Origin: Actinomycetes bacterium
GTDB lineage: Bacteria; Actinomycetota; Acidimicrobiia; Acidimicrobiales; JAKAVM01
Length of the DNA stretch: 37,075 nucleotides
Direction of reading: 5' to 3'
Assembly: GCA_021817065.1 (NCBI GenBank)
Contig: JAKAWH010000019.1
Span: 1-37,075, forward strand
Position numbers and translations under genes: made by a program. Each line of letters begins with the position of its first letter. The stretch's first letter is position 1. Shown piece after piece: positions 9,690 through 22,997 of the stretch. The notes beneath the pieces are model-generated. The model was not told the origin of the DNA. It was given only the letters and a program-made list of their open reading frames with translations, and did no database searches.

Positions 9690-11675
9690 CTACGCCGGAG
9701 CGAACCCCACAATGGGAGCGGGTATCGCCTGGCCACCCAGCGACCCGACGAACCCTGCATCCCCGAAGGTGAAGACCCCCCCGTCGGAGGCGACCATCCA
9801 ATAGCCCTTGCCGTCGGGGGTGACCACCATGCCGTTCACCGGCCGGACCAGCTCACCTGCTATCGAGTTGGATCCTCCAGGTGGCTGGGCAGGATTCAGT
9901 TGTCCGGTGGAACCGTAGAAGATGGCATCTCCGAAAGAGAAGATTCCCCCGTCCGAGGCCACGAACCAGTAGCCCTTGCCATCGGAGGTGGGCGCCATCG
10001 CCACCGCCGGCTTGACCAGGGGACCGATCGAATTGGACCCACCGGGGGGCTGGCCCGGATCTAGTTGCCCGGGAGAGCCGTAGAAGGTGGCATCCCCAAA
10101 GGTCATCACCCCCCCGTCAGATCCCAGCATCCAGTAACCCTTGCCGTCGGGGGTGGGAACCATGTTGACGATAGGGCCGGCCAGCTTCAATCCCTGCTCG
10201 ACCGGAGAGCCCTCGTAAGGTGCGTCGCCGGCTACAACCACCTGTCCCGCTGAGCTGGCCATCCAGTAGCCCTTGCCGTCAGGAGTTGCGGCGATGGTGA
10301 CCACCGTGCCGGATGGCGCCGCTGGGGGCGCCAGTGCAGGCGCGTCGCCGAAGTGGTCGACTGCGCCCGACGGCGAGGCGACCCAATAACCCTTGCCGTC
10401 GGGGGTGGGCGAGATGGCGGCCGCCGAGTGAAGATCGGTGGGCGACCCGAGCGCGGGCGCGCTGCCGCAGGGATAGACCGTCCCGTCCGACCCCAGCATC
10501 CAGTAGCCCCCACCACCGGTTCCCGCCGAGCAGGCAGCCACAGTGGAAGTGCCACTTCCGGTGGATGGAGTCGTGCCACTGCCCACCACGACCGTTCCGT
10601 CGCCGTCCCCCCCGATGCAAAGTGCGGTCGAGGGGCACGAGATCGTATTGACCTGCACGCCGCTGCCCACCGACTCCACCGACCAGCTCGAACCGCTGGC
10701 GGGATTGGCGGACGCAAGAACTCCTGCCGAGCCCTGCGCCCCGAAGCACAACGACGCCGACGGGCAATCGAACCAGGTGGAGAAGTTGGCTCCTGCAACC
10801 GGGTCGACCTGCCAGGCGGTGGCGCCGCCGGTTGGATCGGTGGAGGTGATCACGTGACCTTTGTTGTCACCCGCCACGCAGAACGAGGTGGTTGGGCAGG
10901 CGACCCCAGCCACCCAATTGGTACCATCGACGGGCCACACCCTCCAGGCCGAGGCGGGCCCGGTCGGGTCGGTGGAGACCACCACATTTCCCGCGGGATC
11001 GGTTGCGACGCACAGCCCGGCGGTCGGACAGTCCACCGACCAGAGCCCATTGCCCCCGTTGTTCCCGTCAACCAGGGTGGTTGTCCAGGCTCCGGTGCCA
11101 CCAGTGGGGTCGGTGGAGACCACCACGTTGCCCGCCGAGTCGACCGCCACACACAAGGAGATGGTGGGGCATGACACGCTCGAAATGAAATACGACCCGT
11201 CGACATGCACCACCTGCCAGGCGGGCGCCCCTCCGGTGGGGGTGGCGGAGACCACCAGGTTCCCTACCGCGTCGCCCCCGACACAGAGGGTGGCGGCGGG
11301 GCAGGACATGCCCCAGATCTGATGGGTCCCGTCCACCTTGGTCACCGTCCACCCCGAGGCGGGTCCGGTGGGGTCGGTGGTGGTCACCACGTCGCCGTCC
11401 TGGTCACCGCCGACGCAGAGGGAAGCGCTGGGACAGGACATGGCGAATATCTCCGGGGCGCTCGTCGATCCGGGAGGGGCGGGATCGACCGCTACCGGAG
11501 CTGACCAGTTCATCAACGGCGGAGAACCCGGAGCGGTGGGTGCCGAGGGGGCAGTGGATGTGGTCGTACCTGAATGGGCGGCCACTTCGCCGGCACCTGC
11601 AGGTCCAGCGGCCGCCGCCGGGGCCACCAGTATGGCGACCCCGAACAGCGAACCGGCGAGCAGGATCCCTCTCAC
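9690..11675 (-). CDS. large exported repeat protein: seven CPxxxxC repeats plus six GYW repeats
   Basis: 661 aa with an N-terminal signal peptide (MRGILLAGSLFGVAILVAPAA) and a Thr/Pro/Ala-rich linker. Residues from about 70 to 350 hold seven repeats of about 43 residues, each with a cysteine pair in the pattern S/D/A-CPxxxxxC (SCPSASLC, SCPAATLC, SCPTISLC, DCPTAGLC, ACPTTSFC, DCPSASLC, SCPSTALC), then GGDxxGxVVxSTDPTG. Seven units suggest a seven-bladed propeller with a disulfide per blade (inference). The C-terminal part has six DGKGYW..SDGGVxxFGDAxFxGS units, a repeat common in secreted actinobacterial proteins and thought to be a surface or cell-wall binding module. It follows rpoC by 87 bp on the same strand, without a convincing terminator between them. 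The precise function is unknown. Confidence 0.85.
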   Translation of the reverse strand: MRGILLAGSLFGVAILVAPAAAAGPAGAGEVAAHSGTTTSTAPSAPTAPGSPPLMNWSAPVAVDPAPPGSTSAPEIFAMSCPSASLCVGGDQDGDVVTTTDPTGPASGWTVTKVDGTHQIWGMSCPAATLCVGGDAVGNLVVSATPTGGAPAWQVVHVDGSYFISSVSCPTISLCVAVDSAGNVVVSTDPTGGTGAWTTTLVDGNNGGNGLWSVDCPTAGLCVATDPAGNVVVSTDPTGPASAWRVWPVDGTNWVAGVACPTTSFCVAGDNKGHVITSTDPTGGATAWQVDPVAGANFSTWFDCPSASLCFGAQGSAGVLASANPASGSSWSVESVGSGVQVNTISCPSTALCIGGDGDGTVVVGSGTTPSTGSGTSTVAACSAGTGGGGYWMLGSDGTVYPCGSAPALGSPTDLHSAAAISPTPDGKGYWVASPSGAVDHFGDAPALAPPAAPSGTVVTIAATPDGKGYWMASSAGQVVVAGDAPYEGSPVEQGLKLAGPIVNMVPTPDGKGYWMLGSDGGVMTFGDATFYGSPGQLDPGQPPGGSNSIGPLVKPAVAMAPTSDGKGYWFVASDGGIFSFGDAIFYGSTGQLNPAQPPGGSNSIAGELVRPVNGMVVTPDGKGYWMVASDGGVFTFGDAGFVGSLGGQAIPAPIVGFAPA

Positions 11676-11733
11676 GCAGAGGTCATGCTACCGCCCGAAG
11701 CGTTCAGGCGATGGTGGAAATGAGAACGGGGCT

Positions 11734-11762
11734 CAGCCCGCCGCCCATCAGCCGTCCACCCA

Positions 11763-11776
<14 letters not shown>
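11734..11776 (-). repeat. 15-bp unit repeated across the rpoC stop, giving three in-frame TGA codons
   Basis: Read on the minus strand, the rpoC TGA is followed by TGG GTG GAC GGC TGA and then TGG GCG GCG GGC TGA. The 13-bp element CAGCCCGCCGCCC (plus strand) occurs at 11764-11776, inside the rpoC end, and again at 11734-11746, with a partial copy between. The 15-bp period keeps all three stop codons in one frame. Confidence 0.7.
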
Positions 11777-15926
<4,150 letters not shown>

Positions 15927-15929
15927 TGA

Positions 15930-15984
15930 GGTGCCTCATGTAGTCAGTTGCTCGGTGCCAATGCATATTCTTGGGTGCCCATGC
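15930..15984 (-). repeat. three short GGTGCCnATG repeats in the rpoB-rpoC spacer
   Basis: GGTGCCTCATG at 15930-15940, GGTGCCAATGC at 15954-15964 and GGTGCCCATGC at 15974-15984 (plus-strand reading). They lie between the palindrome after rpoB and the rpoC start. They may be decayed copies of one element, and the meaning is unknown. Confidence 0.45.
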
Positions 15985-16018
15985 GCTCAGATGCTCCTCC
16001 AGGAGCATCTGAGCGCAT
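15981..16018 (-). other. 38-nt palindrome (18-bp perfect arms) between rpoB and rpoC
   Basis: Arm ATGCGCTCAGATGCTCCT at 15981-15998, a 2-nt centre CC, and its exact reverse complement at 16001-16018. The last base is shared with the rpoB TGA. In RNA this would fold into a 16-18 bp hairpin directly after the rpoB stop. On the transcribed strand the next bases are GGGCACCCAAG, with no U-tract, so it is not a normal intrinsic terminator. A role as an RNase III-type processing site or mRNA stabiliser, or as a mobile palindromic repeat, is possible. Confidence 0.85.
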
Positions 16019-19000
16019 CATCGGAAGCTCCTCTCGCTCATGCGGCGGGCGTCTTCTTCGTCGGAGCCGCGCTCCGGGCGAGAGATGTCGATCCCCAGCT
16101 CCTCGGCGGTCCGGTAGACATCCTCGTCGAGCTCGCGCATCTCGATCTCCTCGCCGCTCGCCGAGATGACCTCGACGTTCAGGCAGAGCGCCTGCATCTC
16201 CTTGATGAGCACTTTGAAGCTCTCGGGGATGCCCGGTTCGGGAATGTTCTCGCCCTTGACGATCGCCTCGTACACCTTTACCCGGCCGAGCACGTCGTCA
16301 GACTTGATGGTGAGCAGCTCCTGGAGGGCGTAGGCGGCCCCGTATGCCTCCAGCGCCCACACCTCCATCTCACCGAAGCGCTGGCCACCGAACTGGGCCT
16401 TGCCACCGAGGGGCTGCTGGGTGATCATCGAGTACGGGCCAGTCGAGCGGGCGTGGATCTTGTCGTCCACCAGGTGGGCCAGCTTCAGGATGTACACGTA
16501 CCCGACACTGATCGGGCGGTCGTAGGTCTCACCGGTTCGACCGTTGTAGAGGATCGCCTTGCCGTCGGAGTGGATGAGGCGTTGCGTGGGGTCCGATTGC
16601 GAGTCCGGTTTGAGGTTGGCGAATATGTCCCGGATTGTCGGCTTGTCCCCGGCCTCCTCGGCCTCGTCCCAGTGGGCGCCGTCGAAGGAGGGAGTGGATA
16701 CCCACACCTCCGGCGTGGTCCTCGGGCGGGTCTTGCGGTAGGGACCGGTGGATGCCTGCTCGGCCCCGTCGCCCTCCCAACCCCAGCGAGCAGCGTATCC
16801 GAGGTGGGATTCCAGCACCTGGCCAACGTTCATTCGGGACGGCACCCCTAGGGGGTTCAGGATTATGTCGACCGGGCGACCGTCCTCTAGGAAAGGCATG
16901 TCCTCGACGGGCAGGATCTTGGAGATGACCCCCTTGTTGCCGTGGCGACCGGCGAGCTTGTCGCCCTCGGATATCTTCCTCTTCTGGGCGACGTAGACGC
17001 GAACCAACTCGTTGACTCCCGGCGGCAACTCGTGCGCGTCGTCTCGGGAGAAGACCTTGACGTCGATGACCTTGCCGGACTCGCCGTGGGGGACCTTGAG
17101 GGAGGTGTCCCGCACCTCACGTGCCTTCTCCCCGAAGATCGCGCGCAAGAGGCGCTCCTCCGGTGTCAGCTCGGTCTCGCCCTTGGGGGTGACCTTACCC
17201 ACCAGCACGTCGCCGGCATCCACCTCGGCACCCACCCTGATGATGCCACGCTCGTCCAGATCGGCGAGGATGTCCTCGGAAAGGTTCGGGCTATCCCGGG
17301 TGATCTCCTCTGCCCCCAGCTTGGTATCCCGGGCGTCGACCTCGTGCTCCTCGATGTGGATGGAGGTGAGCACGTCGTCGCGCACCAACCGTTCGGAGAT
17401 GATGATGGCGTCCTCGTAGTTGTAGCCCTCCCACGGCATGAAGGCCACCAAGAGGTTCTTGCCCAGGGCGATCTCGCCGTTGTGGGTGGCGGGCCCATCG
17501 GCCAGGAGGTCGCCCACCGACACCTGCTGACCTTCGTTAACCAGCGCCTTCTGGTTGATGCAGGTGTTCTGGTTGGATCGGGCGAACTTGGACAGCCGGT
17601 ACACCCGCCTGGTGAGAGGGGTTCCGGCAGCGGTCTTCTGACCGGCGGCATAGTCGACGCTGATGTGGTCGGCCGTCACCTCGTTGACCACCCCGTTCCC
17701 CTCGGCGAGGATGACGTCGCCGGCGTCGGAGGCGACCCGGGCTTCGATCCCGGTCCCCACGTATGGAGCCTCGGGAACGAGGAGGGGGACCGCCTGCTTC
17801 TGCATGTTGGCCCCCATGAGGGCCCGGTTGGCATCGTCGTGCTCGATGAAGGGGATCATGGCGGTGGACACCGAGACGATCTGCTTGGGAGAGACGTCCA
17901 TAAGGTCCACCTCGGCGGGTTCGACCAGGTCGATCTCGCTGGTGGTTCCGTAGGCGGAAGACCCCGAACCGATCCGTACCCCGGCGCCTTGCGGTCCGCG
18001 GCGTACCAGCACCTTGTCCGCGGCGAAGCGGCCGTCCCGGTCGAGCACCGCGTTCGCCTGCGCGATGACGTGCTCCTCTTCCTCGTCGGCCGCCAGGTAG
18101 ACGATCTCGTCGACCACCCGGCCGTCGACCACCTTGCGGTAGGGGGTCTCGATGAACCCGTACTCGTTGACCCTGGCGTAGGTGGCCAGGGCGCCGATCA
18201 AGCCGATGTTGGGACCCTCGGGGGTCTCGATCGGGCACATCCGGCCGTAGTGGGAAGTGTGGACGTCCCGCACCTCGAAGCCCGCTCGCTCGCGGGACAG
18301 ACCGCCCGGGCCCAGCGCGGAAAGGCGCCGCTTGTGGGCGAGCCCCGACAGCGGGTTGTTCTGGTCCATGAACTGGCTGAGCTGGCTGGTGCCGAAGAAC
18401 TCCTTGATAGCAGCGACCACCGGCCGGATGTTGATGAGGGTTTGGGGGGTGATCGCCTCCACGTCCTGGGTGGTCATCCGCTCCCGCACCACTCGTTCCA
18501 TCCGCGAAAGCCCGACCCGCACCTGGTTCTGGATCAGCTCGCCGACGCTGCGCACACGGCGATTGGCGAAGTGGTCCTGGTCGTCGAGGCGGTAGCCGGA
18601 CTCCCCGGCCACCAGGTGCAGCATGTAGGTGGCAGCTGCCAGTATCTCCGAAGGCGAGAGGACGGTCTGGCCCGGCGCGGGACGCTCGAGGTCGATGTCG
18701 AGCAGCGAGGCGATGCGCTCGATCTCCGGCCCGAGCTTACGGTCCAGCTTGTAGCGGCCAACCCGGGTCAGGTCGTAGCGCTTCGGGTTGAAGAAGGCGT
18801 TCTCGAAGTACGCCCGCGCCGCTTCCAGGGCGGGGGGCTCGCCGGGACGAGCGCGCTTGTATATCTCGATCAGAGCCTCGTCCCGGGTAGGGGATGTCTC
18901 CCGTTCACGATCCCACTGGGCCTCCAGAAAGGTGAAATGGCGGACGAAGCGCGACAGGAATCCTTCGTCCTCATACCCGAGGGCGCGCAGCAAAACGAAG

Positions 19001-19584
19001 AGCGACATGCGGCGCTTGCGGGCCACCCGGGACCCTGCGGTCACGTCCTTGCCGGGCTTGACCTCCACGTCGAACTCGATCCATTCACCGCGGTAGGGAT
19101 GGATGGTCCCGTTGACCACCGCCTTGCCGTCGCGCCCCGGTTGGAAGATCACCCCGGGAGATCGCACCAGCTGGGAGACCACCACCCTTTCGGTGCCGTT
19201 GATAATGAAGGTCCCCTTCTCCGTCATCATCGGGAAGTCCCCCATGAAGACGGTCTGCTCCTTGATCTCGCCGGTGGTGGCGTTCATAAAACGCGAGCGC
19301 ACGAAGATCGGCGCCGCGAAGGTCATGTCCTTCTCCCGGCACTCCTCGATGGTGAACTTCGAGGGGGGCCTCAGGTCCGGATCGGTCGGGTCAAACTCCA
19401 GTTCGAGGCGGAGCTGGCCGGTGAAGTCCTCGATCGGGCTTATGTCGCGGAAGGTCTCCGCCATTCCGCGCTCCAGGAACCAGGCGAAGGAATCGCGTTG
19501 CACCGCCAGCAGATCGGGGAGAGCATAGGTTTCCGGCTGGTTGGCGAACGAAAAGCGCTCGGGGGTGGTGGCACGGGACGGCAA
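16018..19584 (-). CDS. rpoB: DNA-directed RNA polymerase subunit beta
   Basis: 1188 aa. The start codon is TTG (19584-19582), supported by GAGGAG seven bases upstream and by the [17 protein letters not shown]-terminus. The rifampicin region reads [20 protein letters not shown] and then [18 protein letters not shown]. The Asp, His and Ser that most often mutate to rifampicin resistance (E. coli D516, H526, S531) are all wild type, so sensitivity is predicted at the target level. Two small departures from common sequences are an Ala before that His (usually Thr) and Thr in DVHTSHYGR (usually Pro). Other landmarks are [60 protein letters not shown] and [21 protein letters not shown]. It has its own likely promoter at 19729-19757. 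Confidence 0.98.
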   Translation of the reverse strand: MPSRATTPERFSFANQPETYALPDLLAVQRDSFAWFLERGMAETFRDISPIEDFTGQLRLELEFDPTDPDLRPPSKFTIEECREKDMTFAAPIFVRSRFMNATTGEIKEQTVFMGDFPMMTEKGTFIINGTERVVVSQLVRSPGVIFQPGRDGKAVVNGTIHPYRGEWIEFDVEVKPGKDVTAGSRVARKRRMSLFVLLRALGYEDEGFLSRFVRHFTFLEAQWDRERETSPTRDEALIEIYKRARPGEPPALEAARAYFENAFFNPKRYDLTRVGRYKLDRKLGPEIERIASLLDIDLERPAPGQTVLSPSEILAAATYMLHLVAGESGYRLDDQDHFANRRVRSVGELIQNQVRVGLSRMERVVRERMTTQDVEAITPQTLINIRPVVAAIKEFFGTSQLSQFMDQNNPLSGLAHKRRLSALGPGGLSRERAGFEVRDVHTSHYGRMCPIETPEGPNIGLIGALATYARVNEYGFIETPYRKVVDGRVVDEIVYLAADEEEEHVIAQANAVLDRDGRFAADKVLVRRGPQGAGVRIGSGSSAYGTTSEIDLVEPAEVDLMDVSPKQIVSVSTAMIPFIEHDDANRALMGANMQKQAVPLLVPEAPYVGTGIEARVASDAGDVILAEGNGVVNEVTADHISVDYAAGQKTAAGTPLTRRVYRLSKFARSNQNTCINQKALVNEGQQVSVGDLLADGPATHNGEIALGKNLLVAFMPWEGYNYEDAIIISERLVRDDVLTSIHIEEHEVDARDTKLGAEEITRDSPNLSEDILADLDERGIIRVGAEVDAGDVLVGKVTPKGETELTPEERLLRAIFGEKAREVRDTSLKVPHGESGKVIDVKVFSRDDAHELPPGVNELVRVYVAQKRKISEGDKLAGRHGNKGVISKILPVEDMPFLEDGRPVDIILNPLGVPSRMNVGQVLESHLGYAARWGWEGDGAEQASTGPYRKTRPRTTPEVWVSTPSFDGAHWDEAEEAGDKPTIRDIFANLKPDSQSDPTQRLIHSDGKAILYNGRTGETYDRPISVGYVYILKLAHLVDDKIHARSTGPYSMITQQPLGGKAQFGGQRFGEMEVWALEAYGAAYALQELLTIKSDDVLGRVKVYEAIVKGENIPEPGIPESFKVLIKEMQALCLNVEVISASGEEIEMRELDEDVYRTAEELGIDISRPERGSDEEDARRMSERSFR

Positions 19585-19728
19585 AGGCCTACTCCTCGAC
19601 TGGGCTCGAACAGGCTAGGGGGTGGATGGCAGAAACGGGCAGGTACTGGGTGGGAGGGTCGCCGGGGCGCGCCGCCTCAGACACGCGTTAATAGCGAGCA
19701 GAGGAGAGAGACGCCACGGCAACCACCC

Positions 19729-19757
19729 AATATAGAACCGGGCGTGCGCGATTGCAA
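19729..19757 (-). promoter_or_regulatory. sigma70-type promoter upstream of rpoBC
   Basis: On the minus strand TTGCAA (19757-19752) is followed after exactly 17 bp by TATATT (19734-19729). This is close to consensus, with about 140 bp of leader before the rpoB TTG. It sits downstream of the rplL hairpin, so rpoBC can be transcribed independently of rplJL. Confidence 0.65.
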
Positions 19758-19789
19758 CCCCCTGAAGGCGGGTGCCGACAACAGGGTAA

Positions 19790-19809
19790 AACGGCGACGC
19801 CCCGGCGTC
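19790..19809 (-). terminator. attenuator/terminator after rplL
   Basis: The perfect palindrome GACGCCCCGGCGTC (19796-19809) lies just after the rplL stop. On the transcribed strand it is followed by GCCGTTTTACCC with a short U run. Position and weak U-tract suggest partial termination between rplJL and rpoBC, as known for the E. coli operon. Confidence 0.55.
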
Positions 19810-19814
19810 AAGGA

Positions 19815-20204
19815 CTATTTGACCTCGACGGTGCCTCCAGCACCTTCGAGCTGGGCCTTTGCCTTCTCAGCGTCTTCCTTGGACACCTTCTCGAGTACCG
19901 GCTTCGGGGCCGAGTCGACCAGATCCTTGGCCTCCTTGAGTCCCAGGCTGGTCAGCGCTCGCACTTCCTTGATCACCTGGATCTTCTTGTCGCCGGCCGC
20001 GGTGAGCACCACGTCGAACTGGGTCTGCTCTTCGGCAGCCGCCTCGTCGCCCCCTCCAGCACCTGCTGCGGGAGCAGCTGCCACCGCCACCGGAGCTGCG
20101 GCGGTCACCCCGAACTTCTCCTCGAACTCCTTGAGGAGCTCGGAAAGCTCGAGCACGGTCATCGACGCGATCGCGTCGAGAATCTCTTCTTTGGTGGCGG
20201 CCAT
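19815..20204 (-). CDS. rplL: 50S ribosomal protein L7/L12
   Basis: 129 aa. The N-terminal dimerisation domain ([20 protein letters not shown]...[11 protein letters not shown]) is followed by an Ala/Pro/Gly-rich hinge (residues about 35-55). The C-terminal domain is [24 protein letters not shown] and [18 protein letters not shown], whose conserved Lys residues contact translation factors. It forms the ribosomal stalk with L10 and recruits EF-Tu, EF-G and IF2. The ATG overlaps the rplJ stop by one base (TGATG), so the two are translationally coupled. This is usual because several L12 copies are needed per L10. A hairpin follows the stop. Confidence 0.98.
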   Translation of the reverse strand: MAATKEEILDAIASMTVLELSELLKEFEEKFGVTAAAPVAVAAAPAAGAGGGDEAAAEEQTQFDVVLTAAGDKKIQVIKEVRALTSLGLKEAKDLVDSAPKPVLEKVSKEDAEKAKAQLEGAGGTVEVK

Positions 20205-20737
20205 CAGCCTTGTTCCTTTCCTTTGCTATCGATCAACGCCTGGAGGAGCCCGGCGAACTTGGTTGCCGGCGCCTGGAGGAGCCCGGCGAACTGCGACATC
20301 GGCGCCTGGAGGAGCCCGGCGAATCTGGCCAGCATGACCGTTCGGGGCTCCAGGGAGGCTATCCGGCTGGCGTCGTCCGCCCCGAAGACGCGCTCGCCCA
20401 GCATCCCGCCCTTCATCACCAGGGCCGGGTGGGTCCGGGAGAAGTCCCGGAGCGTCTTGGCAACCTCGGCGACGTCCCCCTTGACGAAGGCCAGAGCTGT
20501 CGGGCCGTTCAGCATCTCGACCAGCTCGGAGGAATCGACGTCACGGGTGGCCAAGCGGACCAGAGTGTTCTTGTATACCGAGTATTCGCCGCCCACCGCA
20601 CCGAGCTTGTGCCGCAGGTCTGCTAGCGCGGAAACCGAGAGGCCCCGGTACTCGGTGAGGATGACCGCATCGGACTCCGAGACGCGACGGCGCACCTCGT
20701 CGACGATCGCCACCTTCTCCGGTCTCGGGTTGTCCAT
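20204..20737 (-). CDS. rplJ: 50S ribosomal protein L10
   Basis: 177 aa, start ATG 20737-20735 with GCAGGAG seven bases upstream. N-terminal [19 protein letters not shown], then [21 protein letters not shown] and [12 protein letters not shown] are the RNA-binding domain that contacts 23S rRNA. The C-terminal helix that docks L7/L12 dimers is built from three near-identical copies of FAGLLQAP ([21 protein letters not shown], then [11 protein letters not shown]). Each is encoded by a 20-bp identical core repeated with a 33-bp period (20238-20257, 20271-20290, 20304-20323). It is the first gene after the leader and is expected to be autoregulated by the L10-L12 complex binding that leader (known in other bacteria, inferred here). 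Confidence 0.97.
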   Translation of the reverse strand: MDNPRPEKVAIVDEVRRRVSESDAVILTEYRGLSVSALADLRHKLGAVGGEYSVYKNTLVRLATRDVDSSELVEMLNGPTALAFVKGDVAEVAKTLRDFSRTHPALVMKGGMLGERVFGADDASRIASLEPRTVMLARFAGLLQAPMSQFAGLLQAPATKFAGLLQALIDSKGKEQG

Positions 20738-20962
20738 GAGATGCTCCTGCTCTTAGATGTTCAAAGCCGAGCACCCGGACGGGACAAGCCCCTTCCGTGA
20801 ATCTCACCTCGTCGGGCGGGACCAGGTCCCCTTTGCGCGGTCCCTTTGGCACGGGAACACGCGACCGGATGTCTTCGGCGGATATGAAGTTGTCCAACTG
20901 CCCGCTCCCGGCTGCTCCGCAGCCAGGCCGCTCGGGCCAAGGGCACGCCAGCCGGCGTGCCC
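20738..20962 (-). promoter_or_regulatory. rplJL mRNA leader (putative L10 leader)
   Basis: This 5' region of rplJL codes for nothing convincing. On the transcribed strand it begins with a 9-bp hairpin, GGGCACGCC/GGCGTGCCC (20941-20962). It continues with a second stem GGCTGC-GGA-GCAGCC and a third, GGGACC-T-GGTCCC. The position is that of the L10 leader, which binds L10-(L12)4 to shut off translation in other bacteria. I could not verify the kink-turn consensus by eye, so the assignment rests mainly on position and hairpins. Confidence 0.45.
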
Positions 20963-20966
20963 TCCG

Positions 20967-20996
20967 AGTGTAATCGCTGTGCCGGACGCCGGGCAA
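20967..20996 (-). promoter_or_regulatory. candidate promoter for rplJL
   Basis: On the minus strand TTGCCC (20996-20991) and TACACT (20972-20967) are separated by 18 bp. A start near 20960 would put the 9-bp leader hairpin at the very 5' end of the transcript. The -35 is a weak match. Confidence 0.4.
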
Positions 20997-21007
20997 AGGC
21001 CGGCTGG

Positions 21008-21072
21008 TCAGGCGATGGCGGCCAGGTCTGCTGCCTCCACCGGACGCACCCTCAGGCGATGGCGGCCAGGTC
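21008..21072 (-). repeat. 21-bp direct duplication of the rplA 3' end
   Basis: The 21 bp that encode the last seven codons of rplA including its TGA (21052-21072, starting TCAGGCGATG on the plus strand) recur without mismatch at 21008-21028, downstream of the gene. The offset is 44 bp, so the second copy is not in the same frame. Confidence 0.85.
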
Positions 21073-21774
21073 CTCCTCCGACAGGCGAGCCCGCGCGGGG
21101 TCGATCTTGACTCCCGGTCCCATGGTGGAGCAAAGGGTGACCGAGCGGAGGTAGCGTCCCTTCGCTGCAGCCGGCTTGGCGCGCACCAACTCGTCGACCA
21201 GCGCCCGCATGTTGTCGAGGAGCTGGGCGGTGACGAAGGAGGCCTTGCCGATGGGGACGTGCACGTTCCCGTAGCGGTCGGTGCGGTACTCCACCCGCCC
21301 ACCTTTGAATTCGGTGACCGCCTTGCCGACATCGGTGGTAACCGTGCCAGTCTTGGCATTGGGCATTAGCCCCCGGGGGCCGAGGAGGCGGCCCAGCTTG
21401 CCCACCTGCGCCATCAGGTCGGGAGTGGCGATGGCGATGTCGAACTCCAGGAAGTTCTCTTTCTCGATCCGGGCAACCAGGTCGTCGGCACCCACTACGT
21501 CGGCTCCCGCGGCGCGGGCCGCGGCTGCGTTCTCACCGGCAGCGAAGACAGCCACCCGGTTTGTCCTACCGGTCCCGGCGGGAAGAACTACCGTGCCACG
21601 AACGATCTGATCGGCATGGCGAGGGTCCACTCCCAGGCGGACGGCCAGTTCGATGGTCTCGTCGAACTTGGTCGCCGCCATCGAGCGCACCAGCTCGATG
21701 GCTTCGGCGGGCGCGTAGAGGTTGGTGCGGTCGAACCGCTTGAGCGAGTCGGAGAATCTCTTGCCGTGGGTCAT
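21052..21774 (-). CDS. rplA: 50S ribosomal protein L1
   Basis: 240 aa from ATG 21774-21772, which overlaps the rplK stop by one base (TGATG). A TTG one codon earlier is also open. Sequence landmarks are [32 protein letters not shown] and [13 protein letters not shown] in domain [35 protein letters not shown] in domain II, and [23 protein letters not shown]1 binds 23S rRNA at the E-site stalk and represses its own operon in many bacteria. The last residues DLAAIA are repeated as DNA just downstream of the stop. Confidence 0.98.
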   Translation of the reverse strand: MTHGKRFSDSLKRFDRTNLYAPAEAIELVRSMAATKFDETIELAVRLGVDPRHADQIVRGTVVLPAGTGRTNRVAVFAAGENAAAARAAGADVVGADDLVARIEKENFLEFDIAIATPDLMAQVGKLGRLLGPRGLMPNAKTGTVTTDVGKAVTEFKGGRVEYRTDRYGNVHVPIGKASFVTAQLLDNMRALVDELVRAKPAAAKGRYLRSVTLCSTMGPGVKIDPARARLSEEDLAAIA

Positions 21775-22202
21775 CAAGCGACCTTGATTCCCATCGAGCG
21801 TGCGGTGCCCGCCACCTGCAGCTTGGCCGCCTCGATGTCGTCGGTGTTCAGGTCGGGAAGCTTCACCCGGGCGATCTCCTCGAGCTGAGCGTCGGAGATG
21901 GTGGCCACTTGTTCCCGTCCGGGTGCCGCGGATCCCTTTTCCAGCTTGACCGCCTCCCGCAGGAGGACCGGTGTCGGGGTGGTCTTGAGAACGAAGGAAA
22001 AGGTCCGGTCCTCGTAGATCGAGATCTCCACCGGGACCACCGTGCCCCGCATCGATTCGGTTGCTGCGTTGTACTGCTTGCAGAACTCCATGGTCTGCAC
22101 CCCGTGGGGCCCGAGGGCGGTGCCCACCGGGGGTGCCGGGGTAGCCCCGCCGGCCGGGAGCTGGATCTTGACGACCGCGGTGATCTTTTTTCTGGGTGCC
22201 AT
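21774..22202 (-). CDS. rplK: 50S ribosomal protein L11
   Basis: 142 aa, start ATG 22202-22200 preceded by GGAGG at nine bases. The N-terminal [39 protein letters not shown] and the C-terminal rRNA-binding domain [22 protein letters not shown] are diagnostic. The Pro-rich loop of the N-terminal domain (PAPPVG) is the site contacted by thiopeptide antibiotics. It binds the GTPase-associated centre of 23S rRNA beside the L10-L12 stalk. It lies 19 bp after nusG. Confidence 0.98.
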   Translation of the reverse strand: MAPRKKITAVVKIQLPAGGATPAPPVGTALGPHGVQTMEFCKQYNAATESMRGTVVPVEISIYEDRTFSFVLKTTPTPVLLREAVKLEKGSAAPGREQVATISDAQLEEIARVKLPDLNTDDIEAAKLQVAGTARSMGIKVA

Positions 22203-22221
22203 GGGGAAGTTCCTCCAGTGC

Positions 22222-22977
22222 CTAGAGCTTGGATACCTGGCTGAACTCGAGCTCGACCGGGGTCTCCCGGCCGAAGATATTGACCAGCACCTTCAGCTTG
22301 AGCTGGTCCTCGTTGATCTCGGCCACCTGGCCGGCGAACTCCGCAAAAGGTCCTTCCTTGACCCGGACGGTCTCCCCCACTTCGTACTCCAGGCGCGGGC
22401 GGGCCTTCTTGGTTCCCTCGGTCCCGGTGGCCTTGACCGAAAGGATCGACTCGACCTCCCGCCGGGAGAGGGGAGTCGGCTTGGTGGCCGGCCCGACGAA
22501 ACCGGTGACTCCCGGCGTATTGCGGATGACCGACCAGGACTCGTCATCGAGATCGCACCGGGTGAGGAGGTATCCGGGAAAGACCTTCCGCTGGACCACT
22601 ACCTTCTTCCCATTCTTGAACTCGACGGTGTCCTCCATGGGGACGACCACTTCGTAGATCCGCTCCTCCATGTTCATCGACTGGATCCGGGAGTGGAGGT
22701 TGGAGCGGACCTTGTTCTCGTAACCGGCGTAGGTGTGGAGGACGTACCAGCTTCCCGGGCGGTCGTAGGGGCTCTCGAAGGGCACCTCGCCCTCTTCTTC
22801 CTCGTCGTCGTATTCGACTTCGGACGCTTCCTGGCTCACGGTCACCGGGGCCTCCTCGGCCGCCGCACCTTCCCCCTCGGTCGCCGCCACCCGGGCCTCC
22901 TCGGCCGCGGTCAGCCAAACCTCCTCGTCGGAGAGGTCTTCGGGAGTGGAATCGGAGGCGGAATCGTTGTCGGTCAT
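22222..22977 (-). CDS. nusG: transcription termination/antitermination protein NusG
   Basis: 251 aa from ATG 22977-22975. A GTG three codons upstream is an alternative, and a longer frame would overlap secE. The first 80 residues are a Glu/Asp/Ala-rich extension ([20 protein letters not shown]... [10 protein letters not shown]), as in other actinobacterial NusG. The NGN domain follows: [47 protein letters not shown] and [16 protein letters not shown]. The C-terminal KOW domain is [18 protein letters not shown] and [16 protein letters not shown]. It binds the RNA polymerase clamp and couples transcription with translation or Rho. Co-location with secE and rplKA is the universal arrangement. 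Confidence 0.97.
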   Translation of the reverse strand: MTDNDSASDSTPEDLSDEEVWLTAAEEARVAATEGEGAAAEEAPVTVSQEASEVEYDDEEEEGEVPFESPYDRPGSWYVLHTYAGYENKVRSNLHSRIQSMNMEERIYEVVVPMEDTVEFKNGKKVVVQRKVFPGYLLTRCDLDDESWSVIRNTPGVTGFVGPATKPTPLSRREVESILSVKATGTEGTKKARPRLEYEVGETVRVKEGPFAEFAGQVAEINEDQLKLKVLVNIFGRETPVELEFSQVSKL

Positions 22978-22997
22978 AGTGGTCACGGCAGGCGGTG

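Noticed and set aside
8161-9801. Minus-strand open frame of 546 codons
   Set aside because: Antisense shadow of hemY. Gly/Arg/Gln-rich with no motif.
15981-16018. Intrinsic terminator between rpoB and rpoC
   Set aside because: The hairpin is strong, but no U-tract follows on the transcribed strand and termination here would block rpoC.
16942-20337. Very long open frame (1131 codons) on the plus strand
   Set aside because: It is antisense to rpoB and rplL, whose protein sequences are unmistakable. Its translation is His/Asp/Gly/Val-rich without any domain, as expected for the shadow of a high-GC gene.
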